A stretch of DNA of 64,000 nt from Haloplanus vescus (GCF_900107665.1 NZ_FNQT01000004.1:1-64000), one strand, 5' to 3'. Positions 36,017-44,112 are shown, counted from the first letter of the stretch. Notes: generated by a model from the letters alone, not told the origin. Made by a program: numbers and translations.

Positions 36017-36802
36017 ATGCCGACGATCAACGCATACAAACACGATCTTGGTTACTACATCCGCGCTTGGACAACCGACCTCGGAAACATCAATTACAAG
36101 CTTCGCTCCCGGGGTAACACGATCATCGAACGCTTCGGATTGGAAGATGGTGACGAGATTTCGTGGGATACAATCCACGCTTTGAAATCGATTGGAGAAA
36201 TCTACACCGAGGGATCCGGAACGCTCGGTCGCGATGACTTCGCCCCTCTTGATGGTGATACGAAAACTCTGTCAGAAGAGGAAGCGAAAAGACTGCTCGA
36301 TTCAATTTTGGACGAGAAGAATCCGTCCGAGCAACGGATCAAGGAGCTCTGTGACATCTTAGACATAGAGCGTCCCGAGTCGAACATTGAGCGACTGGAG
36401 CAGGAGTTAGCATCCCGAATCGCCGGCATCACCAGTCGCGAGAGTTTCCAAACGGAGGTGACATTGAATGGTCCCGCCGATCAGGCAAGCATCTCTGTCA
36501 ATATAGAGCCCTCGGAAGAATCCACAGAGCCACCTCTGGATTCCAAGATCAATCTTCTGCTGTTGGGCGATACGTCCCTCGATGATCCCGGGATTGCTCG
36601 ACATGATATCTATCTCTGCGAGGAACATGGTCTCGAAGGATGGTCGTTTGCTTATTCGGGTTCGTGGGAGACCCATGCGGAGATGGCACGTCAGAAGGCA
36701 GAACTCATGCCAATCGTGATTCAGTGGTTCGACGATCTGAATATTGACTACGGCATTCCGAAGGAGAGTTTCGGCGGCGCTCAACGAGATCTCCTTGGAT
36801 AG
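36017..36802 (+). CDS. Unknown protein, 261 residues
   Basis: ATG at 36017 (MPTINAYKHDLGYYIRAW) has a strong SD, AGGAGGG, at 36001-36007. The protein is a mix of helices and an acidic middle region. The C-terminal part (IVIQWFDDLNIDYGIPKESF) is more ordered, and the segment INLLLLGDTSLDDPGIARHD contains a short strand followed by an acidic loop. I see no known motif. It is one of few plus-strand genes in this part and stands alone between the frameshifted gene and the 37292 gene. Confidence 0.7.
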   Translation: MPTINAYKHDLGYYIRAWTTDLGNINYKLRSRGNTIIERFGLEDGDEISWDTIHALKSIGEIYTEGSGTLGRDDFAPLDGDTKTLSEEEAKRLLDSILDEKNPSEQRIKELCDILDIERPESNIERLEQELASRIAGITSRESFQTEVTLNGPADQASISVNIEPSEESTEPPLDSKINLLLLGDTSLDDPGIARHDIYLCEEHGLEGWSFAYSGSWETHAEMARQKAELMPIVIQWFDDLNIDYGIPKESFGGAQRDLLG

Positions 36803-36845
36803 CATCCGCCCACACAGCCTTCGTCGCGGTATGCTCGGCTAGCGG

Positions 36846-37292
36846 TTATTGGAACTCACCTTCCCGGTGTCCCAGGCCTCGTGGTCGTTCCGGGGGCTGG
36901 CGGGGAAAGGAATCCGACGGCCGACGGGCGGTGTCTGGACCGCGTCCGGCTTCTTGATTGCTCGCACTCGCGGTCCCGGTTGGTCGGGACCCGACGTACA
37001 TCGGCTTTCGTGCTTGGCTCCGCTCCGTGACGACCTCGCGATGGAGCATCGTACAGAGCCCCATAACGCTCTCGGCGAGGTCGAACGCCGCTGCTCGCGA
37101 CCGGAGGTCGTGCTGGCTGAAGAGGATCGTCCCATCGGCCCGATCGACCCGGACCAGCCAGTCCGAGGATTGCTGGACGTGGCAGAGGACGGATTTCGAG
37201 AACTCGTAGGCGAACACGAAATGGTCGTCGTCTGTTCGGCGATGCAACCACCAGTGGTCAGGGGCGCTCTCGCTGTTGCTCTCAGAACTCAT
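36846..37292 (-). CDS. Plasmid protein with a suspected C-terminal frameshift
   Basis: The product starts MSSESNSESAPDHWWLHRRT at 37292. The first ~110 residues look normal: FVFAYEFSKSVLCHVQQSSD, WLVRVDRADGTILFSQHDLR and AFDLAESVMGLCTMLHREVV. The final ~35 residues in this frame are Arg/Pro-rich and non-halophilic, ending at 36846. The next frame gives a GC-biased and more plausible ending, KKPDAVQTPPVGRRIPF then DHEAWDTGKVSS, with a stop at 36839. A single-base indel near 36955-36970 would join them. A nine-base-pair leader hairpin lies upstream. No family name is recognised. Confidence 0.65.
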   Translation of the reverse strand: MSSESNSESAPDHWWLHRRTDDDHFVFAYEFSKSVLCHVQQSSDWLVRVDRADGTILFSQHDLRSRAAAFDLAESVMGLCTMLHREVVTERSQARKPMYVGSRPTGTASASNQEAGRGPDTARRPSDSFPRQPPERPRGLGHREGEFQ

Positions 37293-37314
37293 CGGTTACC
37301 CGGGACGGATGTGT

Positions 37315-37337
37315 CGTCCCGCACCCCTTGCGGGACG
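37315..37337 (-). repeat. Leader hairpin with AGGGG loop (37292 gene)
   Basis: CGTCCCGCA at 37315-37323 pairs perfectly with TGCGGGACG at 37329-37337 around CCCCT, the best stem of the family (nine pairs). On the minus strand the loop and the 3' stem read AGGGGTGCGG, and the element is preceded by a GTT-repeat tract. It ends 22 bases before the start at 37292. Confidence 0.8.
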
Positions 37338-37426
37338 AACAACAACAACGCTCATGTCGTCGCGACTTCGTCGCCACCGTCGGCAACGTATATAGTCATA
37401 GCAAGATACTGTCCAATTACATTCGG

Positions 37427-38791
37427 ATGGCTGTACTGGACGACCTCTCGGGATTCGAGTTCGAGGACTTGATGGAGGACGTCTTCCGGAACCTCGGCTA
37501 CGAGAACGTCCGTCAGGCCGAGCGGACGGCCGACGAGGGGCGCGACGTCATCATGGAGGAGGTCGTCGATGGGACGCGACGGGCGATCATCGTCGAGTGT
37601 AAGCACACTGGGACGGTCGGCCGGCCGGTTGTCCAGAAGCTCCACTCGGCGATCGCGACGTTCGACTTCGACGGCCCCAAACGCGGAATGGTCGTCACGA
37701 CTGGCCGGTTCACGAATCCTGCTCAGGAGTACGCCGACCGCCTCCAGCAGAACGACGACCCTCATCCAATCGAGTTACTCGATGGCGAGGACCTCCGGGA
37801 GATCGCCGACGAAATCGGTCTCGATCTCTACAACGGGCGCATCGAGATCCTCTGTGACGAGACGCTCCGACCGTACGACCCGGCGGCGGATGTCGACGCA
37901 CCTGTCCAGGAGGCGTTCCGCGACATTGAGAACATCGAGGCCGCGGATCTGCCGGTGCCGCACTCGCAAGTGACGTTCCGACCGGTGGTTGCGATCACCG
38001 CCGACACGAACGCTGTCTTCGAGACCTCAGTCGGTGTCATCCACCGGATCAACGACCGTACACAGTTCGTTGTCCACGCTGAGCGCGGCCATCCGAAGGT
38101 GGCCGACGACGAAGTCGCGACGCTGGTCACCGAGAATTTCCACGCGACGGTTCCCCTCGATACCGGGCAGCTTACCGAGGTATTCGACGATGTCGACGAA
38201 CGACGGTTCGGCCAGACCCAAACGGAGTACAAGGAGTGGGCTGTTGACCGCATCCAGGATTACCACACGACGACGGTGACCTACACCGGCGACAATAACG
38301 TCACGTACAACAAGACGTGTGAGCCCAATCTCTCGGACATCTCAGTGCAATCGATTGAGCCGGTGTATCTACCTGAGGTTCGGCAGACGACAGAGATACT
38401 GGAGTACTCGTATCCGTACGAATACTATGCTGCTGGCCCCTCACGGGTCACTCTGGAGGACGGGATTCATCGCTGCGTCCACTGCAAAACGAGCGGCGTC
38501 GACGAGACGTACACCTACTGTCCGAACTGCGGGGCGATCGCCTGCGACACCCACATCAAGACCGAACGGCTCGAAGGGGAGCCGGTCTGTACCGGCTGTG
38601 CGGTGACCGAACGGTTCGCGCTGAAGAGGAAGTACTTCTACGACGAGGAGAATCTCGACGCGTTCCGAAAGGAGTACGCCGAGATGCCGATCCACGAGAA
38701 GGCGATGGAGAACAAGCTGCTGGCTGGCGGGAGCGTGGTTGCGACGCTGCTGCTCGTCGTCGGACTCCTCGTGATCGGCGGCATCATCTAA
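37427..38791 (+). CDS. Mrr-type restriction endonuclease with zinc ribbon and membrane anchor
   Basis: With ATG 37427 (MAVLDDLSGFEFEDL) the protein has 454 residues. The N-terminal domain shows the Mrr/PD-(D/E)XK pattern: GYENVRQAERTADEGRDVIM near 30-50, then IIVECKHTG near 55-63 and QKLHSAIATFDFDG. This family cuts modified or foreign DNA. Residues ~345-390 form a four-Cys zinc ribbon (CVHC, CPNCG, CTGC). The last ~20 residues are a hydrophobic helix, VVATLLLVVGLLVIGGII, so the nuclease is probably held at the membrane, where incoming DNA would be met. It diverges from a hairpin-led gene at 37292. Confidence 0.85.
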   Translation: MAVLDDLSGFEFEDLMEDVFRNLGYENVRQAERTADEGRDVIMEEVVDGTRRAIIVECKHTGTVGRPVVQKLHSAIATFDFDGPKRGMVVTTGRFTNPAQEYADRLQQNDDPHPIELLDGEDLREIADEIGLDLYNGRIEILCDETLRPYDPAADVDAPVQEAFRDIENIEAADLPVPHSQVTFRPVVAITADTNAVFETSVGVIHRINDRTQFVVHAERGHPKVADDEVATLVTENFHATVPLDTGQLTEVFDDVDERRFGQTQTEYKEWAVDRIQDYHTTTVTYTGDNNVTYNKTCEPNLSDISVQSIEPVYLPEVRQTTEILEYSYPYEYYAAGPSRVTLEDGIHRCVHCKTSGVDETYTYCPNCGAIACDTHIKTERLEGEPVCTGCAVTERFALKRKYFYDEENLDAFRKEYAEMPIHEKAMENKLLAGGSVVATLLLVVGLLVIGGII

Positions 38792-38827
38792 CCAGTCGCA
38801 ATTTTCCGCCAGGCTGCGGGGTTAGGG

Positions 38828-39778
38828 TTACGAGACTCCGTACTGCTCTTTTAGTGCCATATATTCGTCCTTCTTTGGGAGGATGACTGGCAGATCATCT
38901 GTCCTGTCGAAGTCGCCCCGAAGTGGCCGATACAACGCTTTCATAATGGATTCCAGGTCGTACCACCTTGCGGTCTCGACGAGTGTCTCCTGATCGATGT
39001 TCTCCGCCTCGATCAGTAGCATCGAATAGCTGACGCGCCGGGATCCGCTATCCAGAAGGAGCGTATGGCATACGACTTCAGCAGCCGTTAGCTCCTCGTC
39101 CGGAGCATACCAGAACGGAGGCTCGCCGGCGAGGAAAAACTGTAGACCATACGCTGCAAACCGGCCCAGTCCGGTCATCTCCCAGTCCGGAGCTGCTTGG
39201 AGTGCGTCCGTATCCTCGTCGGTCTGTAGGCGAACGAGTGCTCGCTTCGGATCGCACCACGCGATCGTGGCACTGGGAGCGATTTCCCGGACTCGGGCTC
39301 GATGTTCGTGTTCTACAGTAGCCCGGACGAACGCCAACAGCGGCGAGACCTCGTCCCGGAGGGCGTACTTCGAATCGGATTGGGAGAGTAACGCTCGGTG
39401 CTTGAGCGGCGATAACGCGCTATGGACACCTTGTCGGGTGATTCCGAGTCGGTCTGCGATATCAGCGATGTGTCGTGGTCTATCGAGATACCAACACACG
39501 CGGAGTGTGGCTGGGGAGAGCAGTTCCGTCCAGTCCACGTGGCTGAACTCCGACAGCAGCGTTCGATACGCTTCGGTAACTGGATGTTCCGCGATGCGGA
39601 CACGACGCTGATTGCTGGACCCACGCGTTTCTGTGAGTAATCCCGCTGCGAGCAATTCGTCGAGTACGTCGTACAGATGGTCTCGTGAATATCCGGTTTC
39701 AGCCGCCAGTTCCTCCGGTGTTGCTTTACGGCCGGTACTCAGCGTGTCAAGCACGGCGAGTCCGGCCTTCGAAATCAT
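38828..39778 (-). CDS. Transcription regulator with two winged helices
   Basis: This 316-residue protein begins MISKAGLAVLDTLSTGRKAT. Residues ~5-60 and ~90-145 each show a winged helix-turn-helix: PEELAAETGYSRDHLYDVLD and HIADIADRLGITRQGVHSAL. The remaining 170 residues contain LGRFAAYGLQFFLAGEPPFW and a stretch related to nucleotidyltransferase-antitoxin partners, which I cannot confirm. Regulators of this layout occur in haloarchaeal mobile regions. The ATG at 39776-39778 is followed on the upstream side by an AT-rich promoter region (ACCCTAACTATATAAATACG). It lies downstream of a run of five minus-strand genes. Confidence 0.75.
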   Translation of the reverse strand: MISKAGLAVLDTLSTGRKATPEELAAETGYSRDHLYDVLDELLAAGLLTETRGSSNQRRVRIAEHPVTEAYRTLLSEFSHVDWTELLSPATLRVCWYLDRPRHIADIADRLGITRQGVHSALSPLKHRALLSQSDSKYALRDEVSPLLAFVRATVEHEHRARVREIAPSATIAWCDPKRALVRLQTDEDTDALQAAPDWEMTGLGRFAAYGLQFFLAGEPPFWYAPDEELTAAEVVCHTLLLDSGSRRVSYSMLLIEAENIDQETLVETARWYDLESIMKALYRPLRGDFDRTDDLPVILPKKDEYMALKEQYGVS

Positions 39779-39822
39779 CTGGGTCTTTCTAAACCCTAAC
39801 TATATAAATACGATTTGGGATT

Positions 39823-40407
39823 TTACTTGACGACTGCTTCGTCCCGGACCAGTTCTGCGAGCGCGTCCTCGAGCGACCCGTGGAATTGCCAGCTCGCCTG
39901 CTCGAAGGCCTCGTCAGTCGGGCCGTCCCAGCGGGGGAACGCGGAGTGACCGCTCACTTTGACGGTCCACTCGGTCGGATCGTCGAACGGGTTCTCCGTC
40001 GGGAGTTCGACGACGTAGAGGTACTCCTCGTCGCCATGGATGCCGTCGGCCGGATTCTCGACGCCGTGGCCCAGCAGGAACAGCGGCTGGTCGAGATGCT
40101 CCATATTGGACGGCTCAAGGAGATCCGCTGGCTGAGCCGCGTCGATCGTTCGCTCTGGGTCGCCATCCAGGTAGAGGTCGACCGTCGAGAGCTTGTCGAG
40201 GAACACGAAGGTCGCCGCCGTGTAGCCCGGGCCACGCTCTGCGCGGGTCGCATCGAGAAGCTCTTTCAGTTGTGCGAGATCCCGGAGGACGCTCCCGGGG
40301 TACCCGTCCGAATGCCGGTACACCTGCGCGACGCGGTCGGCGCTGCCATCTGTCTCACCGGTCTGTTCGACTCGTTGGACGAATCGGAGTTGGCTCCGTG
40401 TCGACAT
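39823..40407 (-). CDS. Plasmid/phage-like protein with YRHSDGYP motif
   Basis: The 194-residue product starts MSTRSQLRFVQRVEQTGETD at 40407. It carries AQVYRHSDGYPGSVLRDLAQ near residue 30, a motif seen in phage- and plasmid-encoded proteins, then TAATFVFLDKL, EYLYVVELPTENPFD and a C-terminal FHGSLEDALAELVRDE. The rest is strand-rich and acidic. I cannot assign a reaction. A hairpin with an eight-pair stem lies 21 bases upstream in the leader. Confidence 0.7.
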   Translation of the reverse strand: MSTRSQLRFVQRVEQTGETDGSADRVAQVYRHSDGYPGSVLRDLAQLKELLDATRAERGPGYTAATFVFLDKLSTVDLYLDGDPERTIDAAQPADLLEPSNMEHLDQPLFLLGHGVENPADGIHGDEEYLYVVELPTENPFDDPTEWTVKVSGHSAFPRWDGPTDEAFEQASWQFHGSLEDALAELVRDEAVVK

Positions 40408-40427
40408 CGGTACTCGCCGGCGCGTGT

Positions 40428-40450
40428 GCGCCGGCACCCATCGCCGGCGC
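40428..40450 (-). repeat. Leader hairpin with GGGT loop (40407 gene)
   Basis: GCGCCGGC at 40428-40435 pairs perfectly with GCCGGCGC at 40443-40450 around a seven-base loop, which reads GATGGGT on the minus strand and continues into GCCGG. It begins 21 bases before the ATG and is preceded in the transcript by GGTGTTGTTTCA. Confidence 0.8.
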
Positions 40451-40489
40451 TGAAACAACACCACACAGTCGTAGCGGGATTGCAATCCG

Positions 40490-40885
40490 CTAAGCGAGAT
40501 GTGACACCTCGTCTGGTTCCTCCACGTCGTCGAATTCACCACGCTCGACCGGCTCCCAATCCTCCCCAGGTGCTGGACTCCACCAGTCGATCTCATAGGC
40601 ACCCGGTGCACCGAGGATTTTTGCCCGTGCCGAGCCGTCAGGCAGGTCGCGACGGAGCTTCTCGTCGACGTGAAGGTTCCACGTCGAGTCGGTGTCGAAG
40701 CACGCGAGCACAGCCTCCTCGTAGCCACGGTTTTCTCGGGACTCTCGGAGGACGACCTGCGTGTTACAGTTCTTGCAGAACACTCCCTCGAAGGGAATGT
40801 GGGTGAACACGTCCTGCCCGCAGACGGGGCACCAGAGGAACTCAAACAGTGCCTCGCTGTGTCGGTCGAGTACTTCGAGACTCAT
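40490..40885 (-). CDS. Small zinc-ribbon protein
   Basis: The 131-residue product starts MSLEVLDRHSEALFEFLWCP at 40885. A CPVCG pair and a CKNC pair near residues 19-44 make a zinc ribbon, followed by QVVLRESRENRGYEEAVLAC and a beta-rich tail (YEIDWWSPAPGEDWEPVERG). It probably belongs to one of the haloarchaeal plasmid DUFs that recur in this context, but I do not give a number. It is part of a run of minus-strand genes; the next gene begins 73 bases upstream. Confidence 0.75.
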   Translation of the reverse strand: MSLEVLDRHSEALFEFLWCPVCGQDVFTHIPFEGVFCKNCNTQVVLRESRENRGYEEAVLACFDTDSTWNLHVDEKLRRDLPDGSARAKILGAPGAYEIDWWSPAPGEDWEPVERGEFDDVEEPDEVSHLA

Positions 40886-40957
40886 TGTTGGACCGACCCG
40901 GTTCGACCGGGTCACTCTCTCCGCCCCGGCCGAAAAACACCCTGCGTGTGTACGTTC

Positions 40958-41323
40958 TCAGCGTTCAGGGCCGTAGACGATGCGCGAGGGGGCTTCGTAC
41001 CCACAGTCCGGACAGTCGTACCAGCGCTGTACCTTCGCTCCATCAGCTGTCTTCTCACCGACGAGGACGTCGTCGTTTGGACACTCCGGACAGTTCAGTT
41101 CGGGCGCTGGCTGCTCCCGAAGCGCATTCCGGAACGTTGTCGCCTCCTTCGTCTCGAAGCCTCGCGACCAGATCGGGTAGCCGTCGACGAGGATCGCCCC
41201 GCGCCACTTGTACCGGTATGAATCCGGCGCCCGGTGTAGAACGGCTCGCGCTCCAGTCTCGGTGTTTCGATACGCGAGTGTTGGTGTACGACTCTCCCGG
41301 GACCAGTTGGTGATCCGTGGCAT
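40958..41323 (-). CDS. Zinc-ribbon protein, unknown function
   Basis: This 121-residue product starts MPRITNWSRESRTPTLAYRN. A beta-rich first half (YKWRGAILVDGYPIWSRGFE) is followed by LNCPECPNDDVLVGEKTAD and WYDCPDCGYEA, a complete four-Cys zinc ribbon of the kind found in RNA polymerase or nucleic-acid-binding proteins. It lies six bases downstream of the 41330 gene end, so the two share a transcript. Functional assignment is open. Confidence 0.75.
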   Translation of the reverse strand: MPRITNWSRESRTPTLAYRNTETGARAVLHRAPDSYRYKWRGAILVDGYPIWSRGFETKEATTFRNALREQPAPELNCPECPNDDVLVGEKTADGAKVQRWYDCPDCGYEAPSRIVYGPER

Positions 41324-41329
41324 TGTCAG

Positions 41330-41830
41330 TCAGAAGTGGACGTCTGCGGGGACAATCCAGAGTGTCTGGCTGTCTTCCTCTTCCTCGAGGACACGATCGA
41401 GCTGATCGCGATGGCGAATCCCCATCGCGTGCTGGTCGTACATCGGGATTGATGGCCCCTCGTAGGCCCCGACCTGATGGAACGCGTGTCGGGCGAGGTC
41501 CTCGTCGCGCATGATCGCCTCGTCGCTGAGCTCGTCGAGCGCCTCCTTCACGCGGTCGAGATTCCGCTGGAACTCTTCCTTGGTGGCGTTCCAGGCTCGA
41601 TCGAGCAGTTCACCGCCCTCCTCTGAATTGATGGGTGCTGCCGTCGGTAGGTCTCCCCAGCGAGCCTTCCCGGCGACCGTCGTATCCTCTTCATCGAAGG
41701 TGCAGTAGTAGTCGAACACGGCGCAGCCGTGGGGGTTCGCCCCGACGAGACGGTCGAAGACTGCTTTCCCTTCGACAAGGGCGTCGTGCTGTGTCGGTGC
41801 CTCGACCAACGCGTAGATGACCATATGCAT
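41330..41830 (-). CDS. Unknown protein, 166 residues
   Basis: The start at 41830 (MHMVIYALVEAPTQHDALVE) has SD GGTGA at good spacing (AAGGTGAACAAAG before ATG). Strand and helix alternate: VIYALVEAPT, AVFDRLVGANPHGCAVFDYY and, near the end, QLDRVLEEEEDSQTLWIVPA. The compact N-terminal strand pattern suggests a small alpha/beta fold. No family recognised. It is followed by the 41323 gene after six bases. A hairpin lies in its leader, 59 bases upstream. Confidence 0.7.
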   Translation of the reverse strand: MHMVIYALVEAPTQHDALVEGKAVFDRLVGANPHGCAVFDYYCTFDEEDTTVAGKARWGDLPTAAPINSEEGGELLDRAWNATKEEFQRNLDRVKEALDELSDEAIMRDEDLARHAFHQVGAYEGPSIPMYDQHAMGIRHRDQLDRVLEEEEDSQTLWIVPADVHF

Positions 41831-41888
41831 CTTTGTTCACCTTGGAGCGCCGACTCACCGGGACCTGCTCCGCTTTGTCTGCTCGGTG

Positions 41889-41909
41889 CGCCGGCACCCT
41901 TCGCCGGCG
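41889..41909 (-). repeat. Leader hairpin with GGGT loop (41830 gene)
   Basis: CGCCGGC at 41889-41895 pairs perfectly with GCCGGCG at 41903-41909; the seven-base loop reads GAAGGGT on the minus strand and continues into GCCGG. A TTTTTTCG tract precedes it in the transcript. It lies 59 bases before the start codon. Confidence 0.8.
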
Positions 41910-41939
41910 TTCGAAAAAACTCGCTTCGCGAGATCGCGT

Positions 41940-42362
41940 TCAGGAGTCGCGTGTCCGCTCGACGGTGATCGTTAGGTCGCCCGACTCGTAGTCGGCCTCG
42001 AAGTCGACGCTGAACGCATCCGATTGGTAGGCGGCGTGGTAGGCACGGTGCAGTTCGAGCGACCCGGTCGCCTTGAAGTGGAAGAACGCAGCTGAGGTGT
42101 AGGGTTTGCTCTGGGTTTCGACCTGCGTCTCGACAGAGGCCGGGAGTGCGATTTGCGGCGTGTCCGTGTCGATGCTCGCAGCGAACGCCTTCGCTTCCTC
42201 GACGGTGGCCTGCGAATGTGCGGGCGTCTCACCGGTTAGCACGTTCACGGGCGTCTCCGTGTCGTCGGTGAACAGGACATCGTGAAAGGTGCGCGTCCCG
42301 AGGACTGCGTCGGGACCGAACTCACAATCGTGGAATGGATTGTCGTCTGGTTTCTCGGGCAT
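41940..42362 (-). CDS. Unknown plasmid protein, 140 residues
   Basis: The product starts MPEKPDDNPFHDCEFGPDAV. It is strand-rich in the second half: FFHFKATGSLELHRAYHAAY, VDFEADYESGDLTITVERTR. The N-terminal half is polar and acidic. I recognise no motif. It lies downstream of the 42437 gene in the minus-strand run. A weak hairpin sits between the two genes. Confidence 0.65.
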   Translation of the reverse strand: MPEKPDDNPFHDCEFGPDAVLGTRTFHDVLFTDDTETPVNVLTGETPAHSQATVEEAKAFAASIDTDTPQIALPASVETQVETQSKPYTSAAFFHFKATGSLELHRAYHAAYQSDAFSVDFEADYESGDLTITVERTRDS

Positions 42363-42370
42363 CCAATCAC

Positions 42371-42388
42371 GAGCCCACGGTGGGGCTC
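42371..42388 (-). repeat. Weak leader hairpin (42362 gene)
   Basis: GAGCCC at 42371-42376 pairs with GGGCTC at 42383-42388 around six bases. It occupies the same position as the other leader hairpins but lacks the clear GGGTG core, so its membership of the family is uncertain. Confidence 0.4.
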
Positions 42389-42436
42389 AGTCCTTTCTGC
42401 CCCAGAAAAACACCATCTGCTTCGACGCAAATCGGC

Positions 42437-43099
42437 CTATGAGCGGCTAAGTGTCGCGTCCTGAGACGGTGTTTCACCGCTCGGGATGCGCAACTCCTGC
42501 CGCTTCCCGACCCACTCGCCGAGTTTCTGCTTGAGGTACTGGCGAGCAGTCGACTGGGTGAACACACCCTTGTCGACCATATCGCCGACGACGTCCTTCA
42601 GCGCCCGGAACTGCCCCTTCAGATGGCCGTCGCCGACCGGATCGCCGTCGTGCCACCGAACGGTCGCGAGCGCCCCGTTCCCGACCGTCTCACCGTGGTC
42701 GATTGTCTCCGAATCGTACTGCAGGCCGAACCACAGCGTCCGGTAGGCGGTCACCTCGAAGGTCGGTGACACCACGTAGAACGCCTCGTGATGGAGGTAG
42801 TCGAGATGGTCAGCGATGATCTCCTCGAGGGTGAGGTCGGTGGCGTGGGGCTTCGGCTCGACGACCGTCGATGGCCGGTCTTCGCCGGTGAGGTAGCCGT
42901 CGACGGCATCTGCCTCGAGGCCATCGGCCAGTTCAGCCAGCAGCTGTTTCGCCCACTTTGAGTCGGTGTTGTCGCCACCGAACGGCGACTCAGCCGAGAT
43001 TCGGTGCTTGAGCTTCAGGTTCGCAGCACCCCAATGAGAGTAGTGGAGCGTGTACTGTCCGTCTGTCCGTTCGTACGCAACAAGTGCGCGGTGACCCAT
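42437..43099 (-). CDS. Plasmid protein MGHRALVAYER-type (DUF6735-like)
   Basis: ATG 43099 gives MGHRALVAYERTDGQYTLHY with SD GAGGTGA eight bases upstream; the earlier GTG at 43111 overlaps that SD. The 220-residue product has a beta-rich N-terminus (HYSHWGAANLKLKHRI), helical middle (LLAELADGLEADAV), and a strand-helix region FYVVSPTFEVTAYRTLWFGL. I recall this opening as DUF6735 in haloarchaeal plasmids, an assignment from memory. A leader hairpin of lower quality precedes it. Confidence 0.7.
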   Translation of the reverse strand: MGHRALVAYERTDGQYTLHYSHWGAANLKLKHRISAESPFGGDNTDSKWAKQLLAELADGLEADAVDGYLTGEDRPSTVVEPKPHATDLTLEEIIADHLDYLHHEAFYVVSPTFEVTAYRTLWFGLQYDSETIDHGETVGNGALATVRWHDGDPVGDGHLKGQFRALKDVVGDMVDKGVFTQSTARQYLKQKLGEWVGKRQELRIPSGETPSQDATLSRS

Positions 43100-43134
43100 T
43101 TGAACACTCACCTCGCAGGGCGACCCACGACTGG

Positions 43135-43160
43135 ATCGTCCCGCACCCCTCCCGGGGGAT
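43135..43160 (-). repeat. Leader hairpin with GGGTG (43099 gene)
   Basis: TCCC at 43139-43142 pairs with GGGA at 43156-43159, extended by ATC/GAT at the ends. On the minus strand the element reads CCCGGGAGGGGTGCGGGACG through the core. It lies 36 bases upstream of the start at 43099. Confidence 0.6.
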
Positions 43161-43168
43161 GAACAACG

Positions 43169-43549
43169 CTACTCGTCGATCGGTTCGGGGGAACTGAGGT
43201 CCGCGTAGAGAACTTCGCCGTCGCGAACGACGTACCGCTTCGCCAGCACTGGGAAGCGGCACTTCGTAAACCCCGCTGTCTGGATGTCGAGTTCCTCGTC
43301 AGCTTCGAGGTGGTCGGCGAGTTCTCGCAAGAATTCGTGGGTCACGATGCCGCCTTCGTAGTCCGGGAGGCCGTTCTCGCGCGTCTCGTACACTTCGAAA
43401 TCGTCGAATCCCCAGATGGTGAGTTCGCCTTCGTCGGTGACCTCCCAGCTGAGCGTTCCGAAGCAGTAGCTCTCACAGAGTTCGCGAACTGCCTGTGGAT
43501 CCGATACGATTGCGCCGGTTGACGTCGTCGCAGCTTGTAGTGTCGCCAT
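43169..43549 (-). CDS. Unknown protein, 126 residues
   Basis: The start at 43549 gives MATLQAATTSTGAIVSDPQA. The product alternates strand and helix: VRELCESYCFGTLSWEVTDE, LTIWGFDDFEVYETREN, FLRELADHLEADEELDIQTA, ending RYVVRDGEVLYADLSSPEPI. This is a compact halophilic domain of unknown function. It is in the minus-strand run, with a hairpin 18 bases upstream. Confidence 0.7.
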   Translation of the reverse strand: MATLQAATTSTGAIVSDPQAVRELCESYCFGTLSWEVTDEGELTIWGFDDFEVYETRENGLPDYEGGIVTHEFLRELADHLEADEELDIQTAGFTKCRFPVLAKRYVVRDGEVLYADLSSPEPIDE

Positions 43550-43566
43550 CTCTGGGCTCGCGGGAA

Positions 43567-43590
43567 GCCCCGCACCCCTCTTGGGGGGTG
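43567..43590 (-). repeat. Leader hairpin with GGGTG (43549 gene)
   Basis: GCCCC at 43567-43571 pairs with GGGG within 43583-43588. The minus strand reads CCAAGAGGGGTGCGGGGCTT in the core. It begins 18 bases upstream of the ATG at 43549. Confidence 0.65.
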
Positions 43591-43635
43591 ACAAACCGAC
43601 ACTGGAAGTGCCCCTGGCGTCGACGGCGATGACGA

Positions 43636-43824
43636 TCAGTCGTCTGTTGGGGCGTCTGGTCCGCTCCCGTCCTCTGGTTGCGTGAGTAGGCTCACTTCTT
43701 CCAGGAGGTCTCTTGCAGTCTCGACTCGCTCTCGATCCGCGTCGTCCAACCGCTCGACGTCGAGGCGGCTGAGATTGCTGAGTACACGATGCATCCGGTA
43801 GCCCTGTTCGACTTGCTGATTCAT
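43636..43824 (-). CDS. Small helical protein, unknown
   Basis: The start at 43824 gives a 62-residue product beginning MNQQVEQGYRMHRVLSNLSR. It forms two helices with an acidic, disordered tail (DGSGPDAPTDD). The helical pair (LDVERLDDADRERVETARDL) could be a dimerisation or regulatory motif. No family recognised. It is the first gene of the minus-strand run counted from the promoter side. Confidence 0.65.
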   Translation of the reverse strand: MNQQVEQGYRMHRVLSNLSRLDVERLDDADRERVETARDLLEEVSLLTQPEDGSGPDAPTDD

Positions 43825-44112
43825 CGGTAGCGCCTCACCACTCGCCGGCGCGGATAGACACTCCACGTGACTGTCATCGGCGCATCAGCGTCGCCACTAG
43901 TGCTCATCGCGACGCGTTGCCGCTAGGAGGTCACTCTCACACCCGTCGTCCAGCCTACTGTCCGGGATGTGGGATGCCTCGCCGGTCGGCCGTAGTTCCT
44001 CAAAGTCAGAATATCGGTCGTACATCGGTTGGCTCACAACTTCTGTCGGTATCGCATTTCAACGTCCGGACGCCTTCGCTCGCATCGTTCTCTTGATTAT
44101 GCGAGACTGTAC

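Noticed and set aside
40916-40957. A further leader hairpin before the 40885 gene
   Set aside because: The segment has C-rich and G-rich runs but no good stem and no GGGTG core.
27915-43590. Leader hairpins as intrinsic terminators
   Set aside because: In the minus-strand direction the T-rich tract precedes the stem rather than follows it, so they do not have terminator order. Plus-strand transcripts would have an A-tract instead.
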